Source: Chamaelirium japonicum (lineage: Eukaryota; Streptophyta; Magnoliopsida; Liliales; Melanthiaceae). From it: a stretch of DNA of 64,000 bases. A program made the position numbers and the translations under genes. The stretch spans positions 434,001-498,000 of the forward strand of contig CANTAL010000131.1 in assembly GCA_947650365.1 (NCBI GenBank), written 5' to 3'. The notes under the pieces were generated by a model. That model did not search any database. It saw only the letters and a program-made list of their open reading frames with translations, and had not been told where the DNA came from. Numbering within the stretch: the stretch's first letter is position 1; each line of letters begins with the position of its first letter. This document shows positions 31,734 to 47,000 of the stretch, one piece after another.

Positions 31734-31815
31734 GATCGTAATCTAATTCATTCATACGATACATTCTAATTCATTCGCATTAGAATGGATCGTATGAATG
31801 AATTAGATTACGATC
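31734..31815. repeat. Foldback P1, 37-bp arms, loop in flipped orientation
   Basis: The arms are 31,734-31,770 and 31,779-31,815, inverted copies apart from one mismatch (GATACATT against GATCCATT). The loop at 31,771-31,778 is TCATTCGC, the reverse complement of the GCGAATGA loop in P2 and P4. Mirror symmetry continues outward for well over 100 bp on each side, with the same monomer order and one whole-monomer gap. Confidence 0.85.
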
Positions 31816-33405
31816 CATTCTATTTCATTCATACGATCCATTCTAATTCATTCGTACGATCCATTCTTACTCATTCGTATGATCCATTATAATTCATTCG
31901 CACGAATGTATCCATTCTAATTCATTCGCACGATCCATTCTAATTCATTCGTACGATCCATTCAAATTCATTCATACGATCCATTCTAATTCATTCATAC
32001 GATCCATTCTAATTCATTCATACAATCCATTCAAATTCTTTCACACGATCCATTCTAATTAATTCGTACGATCCATTCTAATTCATTCATACAATCCATT
32101 CTATTTCATTCGTACGATCCATTCTTACTCATTTGTACGATCCATTCTAATTCATTCGTACAATCTATTCTAATTCATTTGCACGAATGTATCCATTCTA
32201 ATTCATTCGTACGATCCATTCTAATTCATTCTAATTTATTCGTACGATCCATTCTAAATCATTCGCACGATCCATTCGAATTCACTCATACAATCCATTC
32301 TAATTCATTCGTATGATCCATTCTAATTCATTTGTATCCATTCTATTTCATTCGCACGATCCATTCTAATTCATTCATACGATCCATTCTAATTCATTCA
32401 TACAATCCATTCTTACTCATTCGTATGATCCATTCTAATTCATTTGCACGAATATATCCATTCTAATTCATTCATACGATCCATTCTAATTCATTCATAA
32501 GATCTATTCTAATTCTTTCGCACGAATGTATCCATTCTAATTCATTCGTACGATCCATTCTAATTCCTTCGTACGATCCATTCTAATTCCTTCGTACGAT
32601 CCATTCTAATTCCTTTGTACGACCCATTATATTTCATTCGTATATCCATTTTAATTCCTTCGTACGATCCATTCTAATTCCTTCATACGATCCATTCTAA
32701 TTCCTTCGTACGAATCATTCATACGATCCATTCTAATTCATTATGACGATCCATTCTAATACATTCGCACGATCCATTCGAATTTATTCTTACAATCCAT
32801 TCTTACTCATTCGTATGATCCATTCTAATTCATTCGCACGATCCATTCTAATTCATTCGCACAATCTATTCTAATTCATTCGTATGATCCATTCTAATTC
32901 ATTTGCACGAATATATCCATTCTAATTCATTCATACGATCTATTCTAATTCATTCGTATGATCCATTCTAATTCATTCTCACAAATGTATCCATTCTAAT
33001 TCATTCGTACGATCTATTCTAATTCATTCGTACGATCCATTCTAATTCATCCGTACGAATGTATCCATTCTAATTCATTCATACAATCTATTCTAATTCA
33101 TTCGTACGATCCATTCTAATTCATTCGTACAATCCATTCTATTTCTTTCTTACGATCCATTCTTACTCATTTGTATGATCCATTCTAATTCATTCGCACG
33201 AATGTATCCATTCTAATTCATTCGTACGATCCATTCTAATTCATTCGAACGATCCATTCTTACTTATTCGTACGATCCATTCTAATTCATTCGCACGAAT
33301 ATATCCATTCTAATTCATTCGTACGATCCATTCTAATTCATTCGTACGATCCATTCTAATTCATAAGTACGATCCATTCTATTTTATTCGTACGATCTAT
33401 TCTAA

Positions 33406-34750
33406 TGAAATAGAATGGATTGTACGAATGAATTAGAATGGATCGTACGAATGAATTAGAATGGATATATTCGTGTGAATGAATTAGAATGTATCATACG
33501 AATGAGTAAGAATGGATCGTACGAATGAAATAGAATGGATTGTACAAATGAATAAGAATGGATCGTACGAATGAATTAGAATAGATTGTATGAATGAATT
33601 AGAATGGATGTATTCATGCGAATAAATTAGAATGGATCGTACGAATGAATTAGAATAGATCGTACGAATGAATTAGAATGGATCGTACGAATGAATTAGA
33701 ATGGATCGTACGAAGGAATTAGAATGGATCGTACGAATGAATTAGAATGGATACATTCGTGCGAAAGAATTAGAATAGATCATATGAATGAATTAGAATG
33801 GATCATATGATTGAATTAGAATGGATTGTACGAATGAATTAGAATTGATCGTACGAATGAATTAGAATGGATCGTACGAATGAATTAGAATGGATACATT
33901 CGTGCGAATGAATTAGAATGGATCGTACGAATGAGTAAGAATGGATCGTACGAATGAAATAGAATGGATTGTACGAATGAATTAGAATGGATTGTACGAA
34001 TAAATTAGAATAGATTGTATGAATGAATTAGAATGGATACATTCGTGCGAATGAATTAGAATGGATCGTACGAATGAATTAGAATAGATCGTACGAATGA
34101 ATTTGAATAGATCGTACGAAGGAATTAGAATGGATCGTACGAAGGAATTAGAATGGATCGTACGAATGAATTAGAATGGATACATTCGTGTGAAAGAATT
34201 AGAATAGATCATATGAATGAATTAGAATGGATCGTACGAATGAATTAGAATAGATTGTGCGAATGAATTAGAATGGATCGTACGAATGAATTAGAATGGA
34301 TACATTCGTGCAAATGAATTAGAATGGATCGTATGAATGAATTAGAATGGATCGTACGAATGAATTAGAATGGATATATTCGTGCGAATGAATTAGAATA
34401 GATCATACGAATGAGTAAGAATTGATCGTACGAATGAAATAGAATGGATCGTACGAAGGTATTAGAATGGATGATACGAATGAATTATAATGGATCGTAT
34501 GAAAGAATTAGAATGGATTGTATGAATGAATTAGAATGGATCCTATGAAAGAATTAGAATGGATCGTACGAAAGAATTAGAATGGATTGTATGAATGAAT
34601 TAGAATGGATCATGTGAATGAATTAGAATGGATACATTCGTGCGAATGAATTAGAATGGATCATACAAATGAGTAAGAATGGATCGTACAAATGAAATAG
34701 AATGGATTGTACGAGTGAATTAGAATGGATCGTACGAATGAAATAGAATG
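33406..34750 (+). repeat. Forward satellite block with about 427-bp higher-order repeat
   Basis: Forward monomers throughout. The GAAATAG monomer with TGTAC at about 33,527 and 33,955 starts two copies of the same series: an AGATTGTATG monomer, the 28-bp form, several AGATCGTACG forms, the GAAGGAATTAG form, then the 28-bp form followed by GAAAGAATTAG and AGATCATATG. The period is about 427 bp. No gene is visible. Confidence 0.75.
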
Positions 34751-34832
34751 GATCGTAATCTAATTCATTCATACGATCCATTCTAATGCGAATGAATTAG
34801 AATGGATCGTATGAATGAATTAGATTACGATC
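34751..34832. repeat. Foldback P2, perfect 37-bp arms, 8-nt loop
   Basis: The arms 34,751-34,787 and 34,796-34,832 are perfect inverted copies. The loop GCGAATGA is at 34,788-34,795. The symmetry continues outward with the GAAATAG monomer on the left and its complement CTATTTC on the right. Confidence 0.9.
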
Positions 34833-37800
34833 CATTCTATTTCATTCGTATGATCCATTCTAATTCATTCGTACAATCCATTCTATTTCATTCGTACGAC
34901 GCACGATCCATTCTAATTCATTCGTACAATCCATTCTATTTCATTCGTACGACGCACGATCCATTCTAATTCATTCGTATGTTCCATTCTAATTCATTCG
35001 CACGAATGTATCCATTCTAAATCATTCGTACGATCCATTCTAATTCATTCATACAATCCATTCTAATTCATTCGTACGATCCATTCTAATTCATTTATAC
35101 AATCCATTCTAATTCATTCATGCAATCCATTCTAATTCTTTCACACGATCCATTCTATTTCATTCGTACGATCCATTCTAATTCATTCGTACAATCAATT
35201 CTATTTCATTCGTACGACGCACGATCCATTCTAATTCATTCGTATGATCCATTCAAATTCATTCGCACGAATGTATCCATTCTAATTCATTCGTAAGATC
35301 CATTCTAATTCATTCGTACGAACCATTCTAATTGATACGTACAATCCATTCTATTTCATTCGTACGATCCATTCTTACTCATTTCGTACGATCCATTCTA
35401 ATTCATTCACACGAATGTATCCATTCTAATTCATTCGTATGATCCATTCTAATTCATTCATACGATCCATTCTAATTCATTCATACAATCCATTCTAATT
35501 CTTTCACATGATCCATTCTAATTCATTCGTACGATCCATTCTAATTCATTCGTACGATCCATTCTTACTCATTCGTATGATCCATTCTAATTCATTCGCA
35601 CGAATGTATCCATTCTAATTCATTCGTACGATCTATTCTAATTCATTCGTACGATCCATTCTAATTCATTCATAAGATCCATTCTAATTCATTCATACAA
35701 TCCATTCTAATTCATTCACACGAATGTATCCATTCTAATTCATTCGTACGATCCATTCTATTTCATTCGTACGATCCATTCTAATTCATTAGTACGATCC
35801 ATTCTAATTCATTCGTACAATCCATTCTATTTCATTCGTACTATCCATTCTTACTCATTCGTATGATCCATTCTAATTCATTCGCACGAATGTATCCATT
35901 CTAATTCATTCGTACGATCCATTCTAATTCATTCGCACGATCAATTCTAATTCATTCGTACGATCCATTCTAATTCATTCATACAATCCATTCTTACGCA
36001 TTCGTATGATCCATTCTAATTCATTTGCACGAATATATCTATTCTAATTCAATGGATCGTATGAATGAATTAGAATGGATACATACGAATGAATTAGAAT
36101 GGATCGTATGAATGAATTAGAATAGATCGTACGATGGAATTAGAATGGATGGTACGAATGAATTAGAATTGATCGTACGAATGAATTAGAATAGATTGTG
36201 CGAATGAATTAGAATGGTGCGAATGAATTAGAATGGATCGTGCGAATAAATTAGAATGGATCGTACAAATGAATTAGAATGGATCGCGTACAATTCATTT
36301 TATTTCATTCGTACGATCCATTCTTACTCATTAGCACGATCTATTCTAATTCATTCGTACAATCCATTCTAATTCATTCACACGATCCATTCGAATTCAC
36401 TCATACGATCCATTCTAATTCATTCGTATGATCCATTCTAATTCATTTGTATCCATTCTATTTCATTCGCACGATCCATTCGAATTCATTCGCACGATCC
36501 ATTCTAATTCATTCATACGATCCATTCTAATTCATTCATTCAATCCATTCTTACTCATTCGTATGATCCATTCTAATTCATTTGCACGAATATATCCATT
36601 CTAATTCAATGGATCGTATGAATGAATTTGAATGGATACATACGAATAAATTAGAATGGATCGTATGAATGAATTAGATTGGATCGTATGAATGAATTAG
36701 AATGGATCGTGCGTCGTACGAATGAATTAGAATGGATCGTATTAATGAATTAGAATGGATCGTGCGAATGAATTAGAATGGATCGTACGAATGAATTAGA
36801 ATGGATCGTATGAATGAATTAGAATTGATTGTGCGAATGAATTAGAATGGATCGTACGAATGAATTAGAATGGATACGAATGAATTAGAATGGATACATT
36901 CGTGCGAATGAATTAGAATGGATCATACGAATGAGTTAGAATGGATCATACGAATGAATTAGAATGGATCGTATAATGAATTAGAATTGATCGTGTGAAT
37001 GAATTAGAATGGATTGTGCGAATGAATTAGAATGGATCGTACGAATGAATTAGAATGGATACATTCGTGTGAATGAATTAGAATGGATCATACGAATGAG
37101 TAAAAATGGATCGTACGAATGTATTCGTGCAAATGAATTAGAATGGATCGTATGTACGAATGAATTAGAATGGATCGTACGAATGAGTAAGAATGGATCG
37201 TACGAATGAAATAGAATGGATTGTACGAATGAATTAGAATGGATCGTACGAATGAATTAGAATGAATGTATCCATTCTAATTCATTCGTACGATCCATTC
37301 TAATTCATTCATACGATCCATTCTAATTCATTCATACAATCCATTCTAATTCTTTCACACGATCCATTCTAATTCATTCGTACGATCCATTCTAATTCAT
37401 TCGTACGATCTATTCTAATTCATTCGTACGATCCATTCTAATTCATTCGCATGAATGTATCCATTCTAATTCATTCGTACGATCCATTCTAATTCATTCG
37501 CACGAATGTATCCATTCTAATTCCTTCGTACGATCCATTCTAATTCCTTCGTACGAATCATTCTTACTCATTCGTACGATCATTCTAATTCATTCGCACG
37601 AATGTATCCATTCTAATTCATTCGTACGATCCATTCTAATTCCTTCGTACGATCCATTCTAATTCATTCGCACGATCCATTCTAATTCATTCGCACGATC
37701 CATTCTAATTCATTCGCACGATCCATTCTAATTCATTCGTACGATCCATTCTAATTCATTCGTACGATCCATTCTAATTTATTCATACAATCCATTCTAT

Positions 37801-38384
37801 TTCATTCGTACGATCCATTCTTACTCATTGTACGATCTATTCTAATTCATTCGCACGAATGTATCCATTCTAATTCATTCGTACGATCATTCTAATTCAT
37901 TCGTACAATCCATTCTAATTCATTCGTACAACGCACGATCCATTCTAATTCATTCATACGATCCAATCTAATTCATTCGTACGATCCATTCTAATTCATT
38001 CGTACGATCCATTCTAATTCATTTGCACGATCCATTCTAATTCATTCATACGATCCATTCTAATTCACTCGTACGATCCATTCTAATTCATTCGCACGAT
38101 CAATTCTAATTCATTCATACAATCCATTCTAAATATTTTACATGATCCATTCTAATTCATTCGTACGATCCATTCTAATTCATTCGTACAATCCATTCTA
38201 TTTCATTCGTACGATCTATTTTTACTTATTCGTACGATCTATTCTAATTCATTCGTACGATCTATTCTAATTCATTCGTACGATCTATTCTAATTCATTC
38301 CTACGATCCATTCTAATTCATTCGAACGATCCATTCTAATTCATTCGCACGAATGTATCCATTCTATTTCATTCGTACGATCCA
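34833..38384. repeat. Satellite between foldback P2 and unit B1
   Basis: Reverse 34,833-36,050; forward 36,051-36,290; reverse 36,291-36,608; forward 36,609-37,264; reverse 37,265-38,384 and on. The CATTCGAATTC / TTTGTATCC module recurs at about 36,395-36,500. Near 34,896, 34,950 and 35,215 the joint GTACGACGCACGATCC repeats, a shared scar in the right flank of the foldbacks. No gene is visible. Confidence 0.85.
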
Positions 38385-41070
38385 GATCCATTCTAATTCA
38401 TTCGTACGATCCATTCTAATTCATTCGTACAATCCATTCTATTTCATTCGTACGATCCATTCTTACTCATTTGTACGATCCATTCTAATTCATTCATGCG
38501 AAGGAATTAGAATGGATCGTACGAAGGAATTAGAATGGATACATTCGTGCGAATGAATTAGAATGGATCGTACGAATGAATTAGATTGGATACATTCGTG
38601 CGAATGAATTAAAATTGATCGTACGAATGAATTAGAGTGGATCGTGTGAAAGAATTAGAATGGATTGTATGAATGAATTAGAATGGATCGTATGAATGAA
38701 TTAGAATGGATCGTGCGAATGAATTCGAATGGATCGTGCGAATGAAATAGAATGGATACATATGAATTAGAATGGATCATACGAATGCATTAGAATGGAT
38801 CGTATGAGTGAATTCGAATGGATCATGCGAATGAATTAGAATGGATCGTACGAATGAATTAGAATGGATACATTCGTGCGAATGAATTAGAATGGATCGT
38901 GCGAATGAATTAGAATGGATCGTACGAATGAATTAGAATGGATACGAATGAATTAGAATGGATACATTCGTGCGAATGAATTAGAATGGATCATACGAAT
39001 GAGTAAGAAAGGATCGTACGAATGAATTAGAATGGATCGTATGAATGAATTAGAATTGATCGTGCGAATGAATTAGAATGGATTGGGCGAATGAATTAGA
39101 ATGGATCGTACGAATGAATTAGAATGGATCGTACGAATGAGTAAAAATGGATCGTACGAATGAAATAGAATGAATTGTACGAATGAATTCGAATGGATAC
39201 ATTCGTGCGAAAGAATTAGAATAGATCAGATGAATGAATTAGAATGGATCGTATGAATGAATTAGAATGGATCATACGAATGAGTAAGAATGGATCGTAT
39301 GAATGAATTAGAATGGATCGTACGAATGAATTAGAATGAATAAGAATGGATCGTACAAATGAATTAGAATGGATACATTCGTGCAAATGAATTAGAATAG
39401 ATCGTACGAATGAATTAGAATGGATCAAACGAATGAGTAAGAATGGATCGTACGAATGAAATAGAATGGATTGTACGAATGAATTAGAATAGATCGTACG
39501 AATGAATTAGAATGGATCGTTTGAAAGAATTAGAATGGATCGTGTGAAAGAATTAGAATGGATTGTATGAATGAATTAGAATGGATCGTACGAATGAATT
39601 AGAATGGATTGTATGAATGAATTAGAATGAATCCTACGAATGAATTAGAATGGATACATTCGTGCGAATGGATTAGAATGGATCATATGAATGAGTAAGA
39701 ATGGATCGTACGAATAAAATAGAATGGATTGTACGAATGAATTAGAATGGATCGTACGAATGAAATAGAATGGATCGTAATCTAATTCATTCATACGATC
39801 CATTCTAATGCAAATGAATTAGAATGGATCGTATGAATGAATTAGATTACGATCCATTCTATCTTATTCGTACGATCCATTATAATTCATTCGTACAATC
39901 CATTCTATTTCATTCGTACGACGCACGATCCGTTCTAATTTATTCGTATGATCCATTCTAATTCATTCGCACAAATGTATCCATTCTAATTCATTCGTAC
40001 GATCCAATCTAATTCATTCGTACAATCCATTCTAATTCATTCGTACGATCCATTCTAATTCATTCATACGATCCATTCTAATTCATTCATACCATCCATT
40101 CTAATTCTTTCACACGATCCATTCTAATTCAGTCGTACGATCCATTCTAATTCATTCGTATAATTCATTCGTATGATCCATTTTTACTCATTCGTACGAT
40201 CCATTCTAATTCATTCGTACGATCTATTCTAATTCATTTGCACGAATGTATCCATTCTAATTCGTAAGAATGATTCGTACGATCTATTCTAATTCATTCG
40301 CACGATCCATTCTTATTCATTCTTACTCATTAGCACGATCCATTCTAATTCATTCGTACAATCCATTCTAATTTATTCGCACGATCCATTCGAATTCACT
40401 CATACGATCCATTCTAATTCCTTCGTATGATCCATTCTAATTCATTTGTATCCATTCTATTTCATTCGCACGATCCATTCGAATTCATTCGCACGATCCA
40501 TTCTAATTCATTCATACGATCCATTCTAATTCATTCATACAATCCATTCTTACTCATTCGTATGATCCATTCTAATTCATTTGCACGAATATATCCATTC
40601 TAATTCATTCATACGATCCATTCTAATTCATTCATACGATCCATTCTAATTCATTCGCACAATCTATTCTAATTCATTCGTACGATCCATTCTAATTCAT
40701 TAGCACGATCCATTCTAATTCATTCATACTAATTCATTCGTACAATCCATTCTAATTCTTTCACACGATCCATTCTAATTCATTCGTACAATCTATTATA
40801 ATTCATTCGAATGGATCATCGTATGAATGAGTAAGAATTAGAATGGATTGTATGAATGAATTAGAATGAATTAGAGTGGATCGTACGAATGAAATAGATC
40901 GTATGAATGAATTAGATTGGATCGTGGATACATTCGTGCGAATGAATTAGAATGGATCGTACGAGTGAATTAGAATGGATCGTACGAATGAAATAGAATG
41001 GATTGTACGAATGAATTAGAATGGATCGTACAAATGAATTAGAATGGATCGTGTGAAAGAATTAGAATGG
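38385..41070. repeat. Satellite unit B, copy B1
   Basis: Direct match to 52,497-55,155 (B2) at an offset of 14,112 bp on the left, falling to 14,084 bp. Shared rare joints are CATTCATGCGAAGG (38,491/52,603), the foldback GATCGTAATC (39,773/53,857), ATTCATTCGAATGGATCATC (40,801/54,885) and ATCGTGGATAC (40,921/55,005). Unit A2 follows at once. Part of B1 also matches B3 (about 55,560-56,405). Confidence 0.85.
39773..39854. repeat. Foldback P3, perfect 37-bp arms, 8-nt loop
   Basis: The arms are 39,773-39,809 and 39,818-39,854. The loop GCAAATGA differs by one base from the loops of P2 and P4. It lies inside unit B1, and its copy in B2 is P4 at exactly +14,084. Confidence 0.9.
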
Positions 41071-44000
41071 ATTGTACGAATGAATTAGAATGGATAGTAC
41101 GAATGAATTAGAATGGATCGTGTGAAAGAATTAGAATGGATTGTATGAATGAATTAGAATGGATCGTATGAATGAATTAGAATGGATCGTACGAATAAAT
41201 TAGAATGGATCGTACGAATGAATTAGAATGGATACATTCGTGCGAATGAATTAGAATGGATCATATGAATGAGTAAGAATGGATCGTACGAATAAAATAG
41301 AATTGATTGTACGAATGAATTAGAATGGATCGTACGAATGAATTAGAATGGATCGTGTGAAAGAATTAGAATAGATTGTATGAATGAATTAGAATGGATC
41401 GTATGAATGAATTAGAATGGATCGTACGAATGAATTAGAATGGATACATTCGTGCGAATTAATTAGAATGGATCATACGAATGGGTAAGAATGGATCGTA
41501 CAAATAAAATAGAATGGATTGTACGAATGAATTAGACTGGATCGTACGAGTGAATTAGAATGGATACATTCGTGCGAATGAATTAGAATGGATCGTACGA
41601 ATGAATTAGAATAGATCGTATGAATGAATTAGAATGGATCGTATGAATGAATTAGAATGGATCGTACGAATGAATTAGAATGGATACATTCGTGCGAATG
41701 AATTAGAATGGATCATACGAATGAGTAAGAATAGATCATATGAATAAAATAGAATAGATTGTACGAATGAATTAGAATGGATCGTACGAATGAATTAGAA
41801 TGGATCGTACGAATGCATTAGAATGGATACATTCGTGCGAATGAATTAGAATGGATCATATGAATGAGTAAGAATGGATCGTACGAATGAAATAAAATGG
41901 ATTGTACGAATGAATTAGAATGGATCATTCGAATGAATTAGAATGGATATATTCGTGCGAATGAATTAGAATGGATCGTACGAATGAGTAAGAATGGATC
42001 GTACGAATGAAATAGAATGGATTGTACGAATGAATTAGAATGGATCATACGAATGAATTAGAATGGATCATGTGAAAGAATTAGAATGGATTGTATGAAT
42101 GAATTAGAATGGATTGTGTGAATGAATTAGAAAGGATCATATGAATGAATTAGAATGGATCGTATGAATGAATTAGAATGGATACATTCGTGCGAATGAA
42201 TTAGAATGGATCATACGAATGAGTAAGAATGGATCGTATCTAATTCATTCGTACGATCCATTCTAATTCATTCGTACAATCCATTCTATTTCATTCGTAC
42301 GATCCATTCTTACTCATTCGTATGATCCATTCTAATTCATTCGCACGAATGTATCCATTCTAATTCATTCGTACGATCCATTCTAATTCATTCGCATACG
42401 ATCCATTCTAATTCATTCACACAATCTATTCTAATTCATTCGTACGATCCATTCTAATTCCTTCGTACGATCCATTCTAATTCCTTCGTACGTACGATCC
42501 ATTCTAATTCACTCGCACGATCCATTCTAATTCATTCGCACGAATGTATCCATTCTAATTCCTTCGTACGATCCATTCTAATTCCTTCGTACGATCCATT
42601 CTAATTCCTTTGTACAACCCATTATATTTCATTCGTATGATCCATTCTAATTCCGTTGTACGATCCATTCTAATTCATTCGTACGATCCATTCTAATTTA
42701 TTCGTACGATCCATTCTAATTCGTTAATTAGAATGGATCGTATGAATGAATTAGAATGGATTGTGTGAATGAATTAGAATGGATCGTACGAATGAATTAG
42801 AATGGTTACATTCGTGCGATTGAATTAGAATCGCACAATCTATTCTAATTCATTGGCACGATCCATTCTAATTCATTCGTATGATCCATTCTAATTTATT
42901 CGCACGAATGTATACATTCTAATTCATTCGTACGATCCCTTCTAATTCATTCGTACGATCTATTCTATTTCATTCGTACGATCCATTCTAATTCATTCGC
43001 ACGATCCATTCTAATTCATTCATACTATCCATTCTAATTCATTCGCTCGAATGTATACATTCTAATTCATTCGTACGATCCGTTCTAATTCATTCGTACG
43101 ATCCATTCTAATTCATTCGTACGATCCATTCTAATTCATTCGTACGATCCATTCTAATTCATTCGCACGATCCATTCTAATTCATTCGCACGGTCCATTC
43201 TAATTCATTCGCACGATCCATTCTAATTAATTCGTACGATCCATTCTAATTCATTCGTACGATCCATTCTAATTCCTTCGTACGTACGATCCATTATTAT
43301 TCCTTCGTACGATCCATTCTATTTCATTCATACGATCCAATCTAATTCATTCATACGATCCATTCTAATTCATTCATATGATCCATTCTAATTCATTCGC
43401 ACGATCTATTCCAATTCATTAATAGGATCCATTCTAATTCATTCGTACGACGCATGATCCATTCTAATTCATTCATAAGATCCAATCTAATTCATTCATA
43501 CGATCCAATCTAATTCATTAGCACGATCCATTCTAATTCATTCGTACAATCCATTCTATTTCATTAGTACGATCCATTCTTACTCATTCGTATGATCCAT
43601 TCTAATTCATTCGCACGAATGATCCATTCTAATTCATTCGTACGATCTATTCTAATTCATTCCGTACGATCCATTCTAATTCATTCGTACGATCGTACGA
43701 ATGAATTAGAATGGATCGTACGAATGAATTAGAATAGATTGTGCGAATGAATTAGAATGGATCGTACGAATGAATTAAAATGGATCGTACGAATGAATTA
43801 GAATGGATCATACGAATGAGTAAGAATGGATCGTACGAATGAAATAGAATGGATTGTACGAATGCTTTTTGAATGGATCGTATGAATGAATTAGAATGGA
43901 TACATTCGTGTGAATGAATTAGAATGGATCATACGAATGAGTAAGAATGGATCGTACGAATGAAATAGAATGGATTGTACGAATGAATTAGAATGGATCG

Positions 44001-47000
44001 TACGAATGAAATTGAATGGATCGTACGAATGAATTACAATGGATACATTCGTGCGAATGAATTAGAATGGATACATTCGTGCGAAAGAATTAGAATAGAT
44101 CGTATGAAAGAATTAGAATGGATCGTATGAATTAATTAGAATGGATTGTGCGAATGAATTAGAATGGATCGTACGAATGAATTAGAATGGATCGTGCTAA
44201 TGAATTAGAATTGATCGTGCGAATGAATTAGAATGGATCGTACGAATGAATTAGAATAGATCATACGAAGCAATTAGAATAGATCGTACGAATGAATTAC
44301 AATAGATTGTGCGAATGAATTAGAATGGATCGTACGTAATGAATTAGAATGGAACGTACGAATGAATTAGAATAGATTGTGCGGATGAATTAGAATAGAT
44401 CGTACGAATGAATTAGAATGGATAAATTTGTGCGAATGAATTAGAATGGATTGTACGAATAAATTAGAATGGATCATACGAATGAATTAGAATGGATCGT
44501 ACGAATGAATTAGAATGGATACATTCGTGCGAATGAATTAGAATGGATCATACAAATGAGTAAGAATGGATCGTACGAATGAAATAGAATGGATTGTACA
44601 AATGAATTAGAATGGATCGTACGAATGATTTAGAATGGATACATTCGTGCAAATAAATTAGAATGGATCGTACGAATGAGTAAGAATGGATCGTACAAAT
44701 GAAATAGAATGGATTGTACAAATGAATTAGAATGGATCGTACGAATGAATTAGAATGGATCGTGTGAAATAATTAGAATGGATCTTATGAATGAGTAAGA
44801 ATGGATCGTACGAATGAAATAGAATGGATTGTACGAATGAATTAGAATGGATCGTACAAATGAATTAGAATGGATCGTACGAATAAATTAGAATGGATAC
44901 ATTCGTGCGAATGAATTAGAATGGATCGTACGAATGTGTACGAATGGATCGTACGAATGAAATAGAATGGATTGTATGAATGAATTAGAATGGATTCATT
45001 CGTGCGAATGAATTAGAATGGATCGTGCGAATGAATTAGAATGGATCGTACGAATGAATTAGAAGAGATTCTGCGAATGAATTAGAATGGATCGTACGCA
45101 CGAATGTATCCATTCTAATTCATTCGCACGAATGTATCCATTCTAATTCATTTGTACGGTCCATTCTAATTCATTCGCACAATCTATTCTAATTCATTCG
45201 CACGATCCATTCTAATTCATTCGTACGATCCATTCTAATTCATTCGCACAATCTATTCTAATTCATTCGCACGAACCATTCTAATTAATTCGTACGATCG
45301 TGCTAGTGAATTAGTATGGATCGTATGAATAAATTAGAATAGATCGTATGAATGAATAAGAATGGATCATACGAATGAATTAGAATAGATTGTTCAAAGG
45401 AATTAGAATGGATCGTACGAATGAATTAGAATGGATCATACGAATGAAATAGAATGGATCGTACGAAGGAATTAGAATGGATCGTATGAAGGAATTAGAA
45501 TGGATCGTACGAATGAATTAGAATGGATCGTATGAATGAATTAGAATGGATACATTTATGGGAATGAATTAGAATGGATCGTGCGAATGAAATAGAATGG
45601 ATCGTACGAAGGAATTAGAATGGATCGTACGAAGGAATTAGAATGGATCATACGAATGAATTAGAATGAATACCGATCCATTCTAATTCATTCGATCCAT
45701 TCTTACTCATTCGTACGATCCATTCTAATTCATTCATACAATCCATTCTAATTCTTTCACTCAATCCATTCTAATTCATTCGTACGATCCATTCTAATTC
45801 ATTCGTACAATCCATTCTATTTCATTCGTATGATCCATTCTTACTCATTCGTATGATCCATTCTAATTCATTCGTACGATCCATTCTAATTCATTCGTAC
45901 GATCCATTTTAATTCATTCGTACAATCCATTCTATTTCATTCGTACGATCCAGTCTTACTCATTCGTATGATCCATTCTAATTCATTCGCACGAATGTAT
46001 CCATTCTAATTCATTCGTACGATCCATTCTAATTCATTCGTACAATCCATTCTATTTCATTCGTACGATCCACTCTTACTCATTCATATGATCCATTCTA
46101 ATTCATTCGTACGATCCATTCTAATTCATTCGTACGATTCATTCTAATTCATTCGTACGATCCATTCTAATTCATTCGTACGATCCATTCTAATTCATTC
46201 GCACGAATGTATCCATTCTAATTCATTCGTACGATCCATTCTAATTCATTCGCACGATCCATTCTAATTCATTCCTACGATCCATTCTAAGTCATTCGCA
46301 CGATCCATTCTAATTAGTTCATACGATCCAATCTAATTCATTCGTACGATCCATTCTAATTCATTCGTACAATCTATTCTAATTCATTAGCACGATCCAT
46401 TCTATTTCATTCGTACGATCCATTCTATTTCATTCGTACGATCCATTCTATTTCATTCGTACGATCCATTCTAATTCTTTCACACAATCCATTCAAATTC
46501 ATTCGTACGATCCATTCTAATTCATTCATACGATCCATTCTAATTCATTCGTGCGAATGAATTAGAATGGATTGTACGAATGAATTAGAATGGATCGTAT
46601 GAATGAATTAGAAAGGATCGTGCGAATGAATTAGAATGGATCGTACGAATGAAGTAGAATGGATACATTCGTGTGAATGAATTAGAATGGATCGTATGAA
46701 TGAATTAGAATGGAAATTAGAATGGATCGTACAAATGAATTAGAATGGATCGTGTGAAAGAATTAGAATGAATTGTATGAATAAATTAGAATCGATCGTA
46801 TGAATGAATTAGAATGGATCGTGCGAATGAATTAGAATGGATTGTACGAATGAATTAGAATAGATTGTGCGAATGAATTAGAATGGATCATACGAATGAA
46901 TTAGAATGGATACATTCGTGCGAATGAATTAGAATGGAATATACGAATGAGTAAGAATGGATCGTACGAATGTATTCGTGCAAATGAATTAGAATGGATC

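Larger units (their letters stand above)
30118..33405. repeat. Satellite, mostly reverse, holding two foldbacks
   Basis: Mainly reverse monomers, with forward pieces at 30,476-30,527, 31,199-31,741 and 31,781-31,808. The CATTCGAATTC / TTTGTATCC module recurs near 30,300-30,420 and 32,270-32,360. Two compact foldbacks in this stretch are listed separately. Confidence 0.85.
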
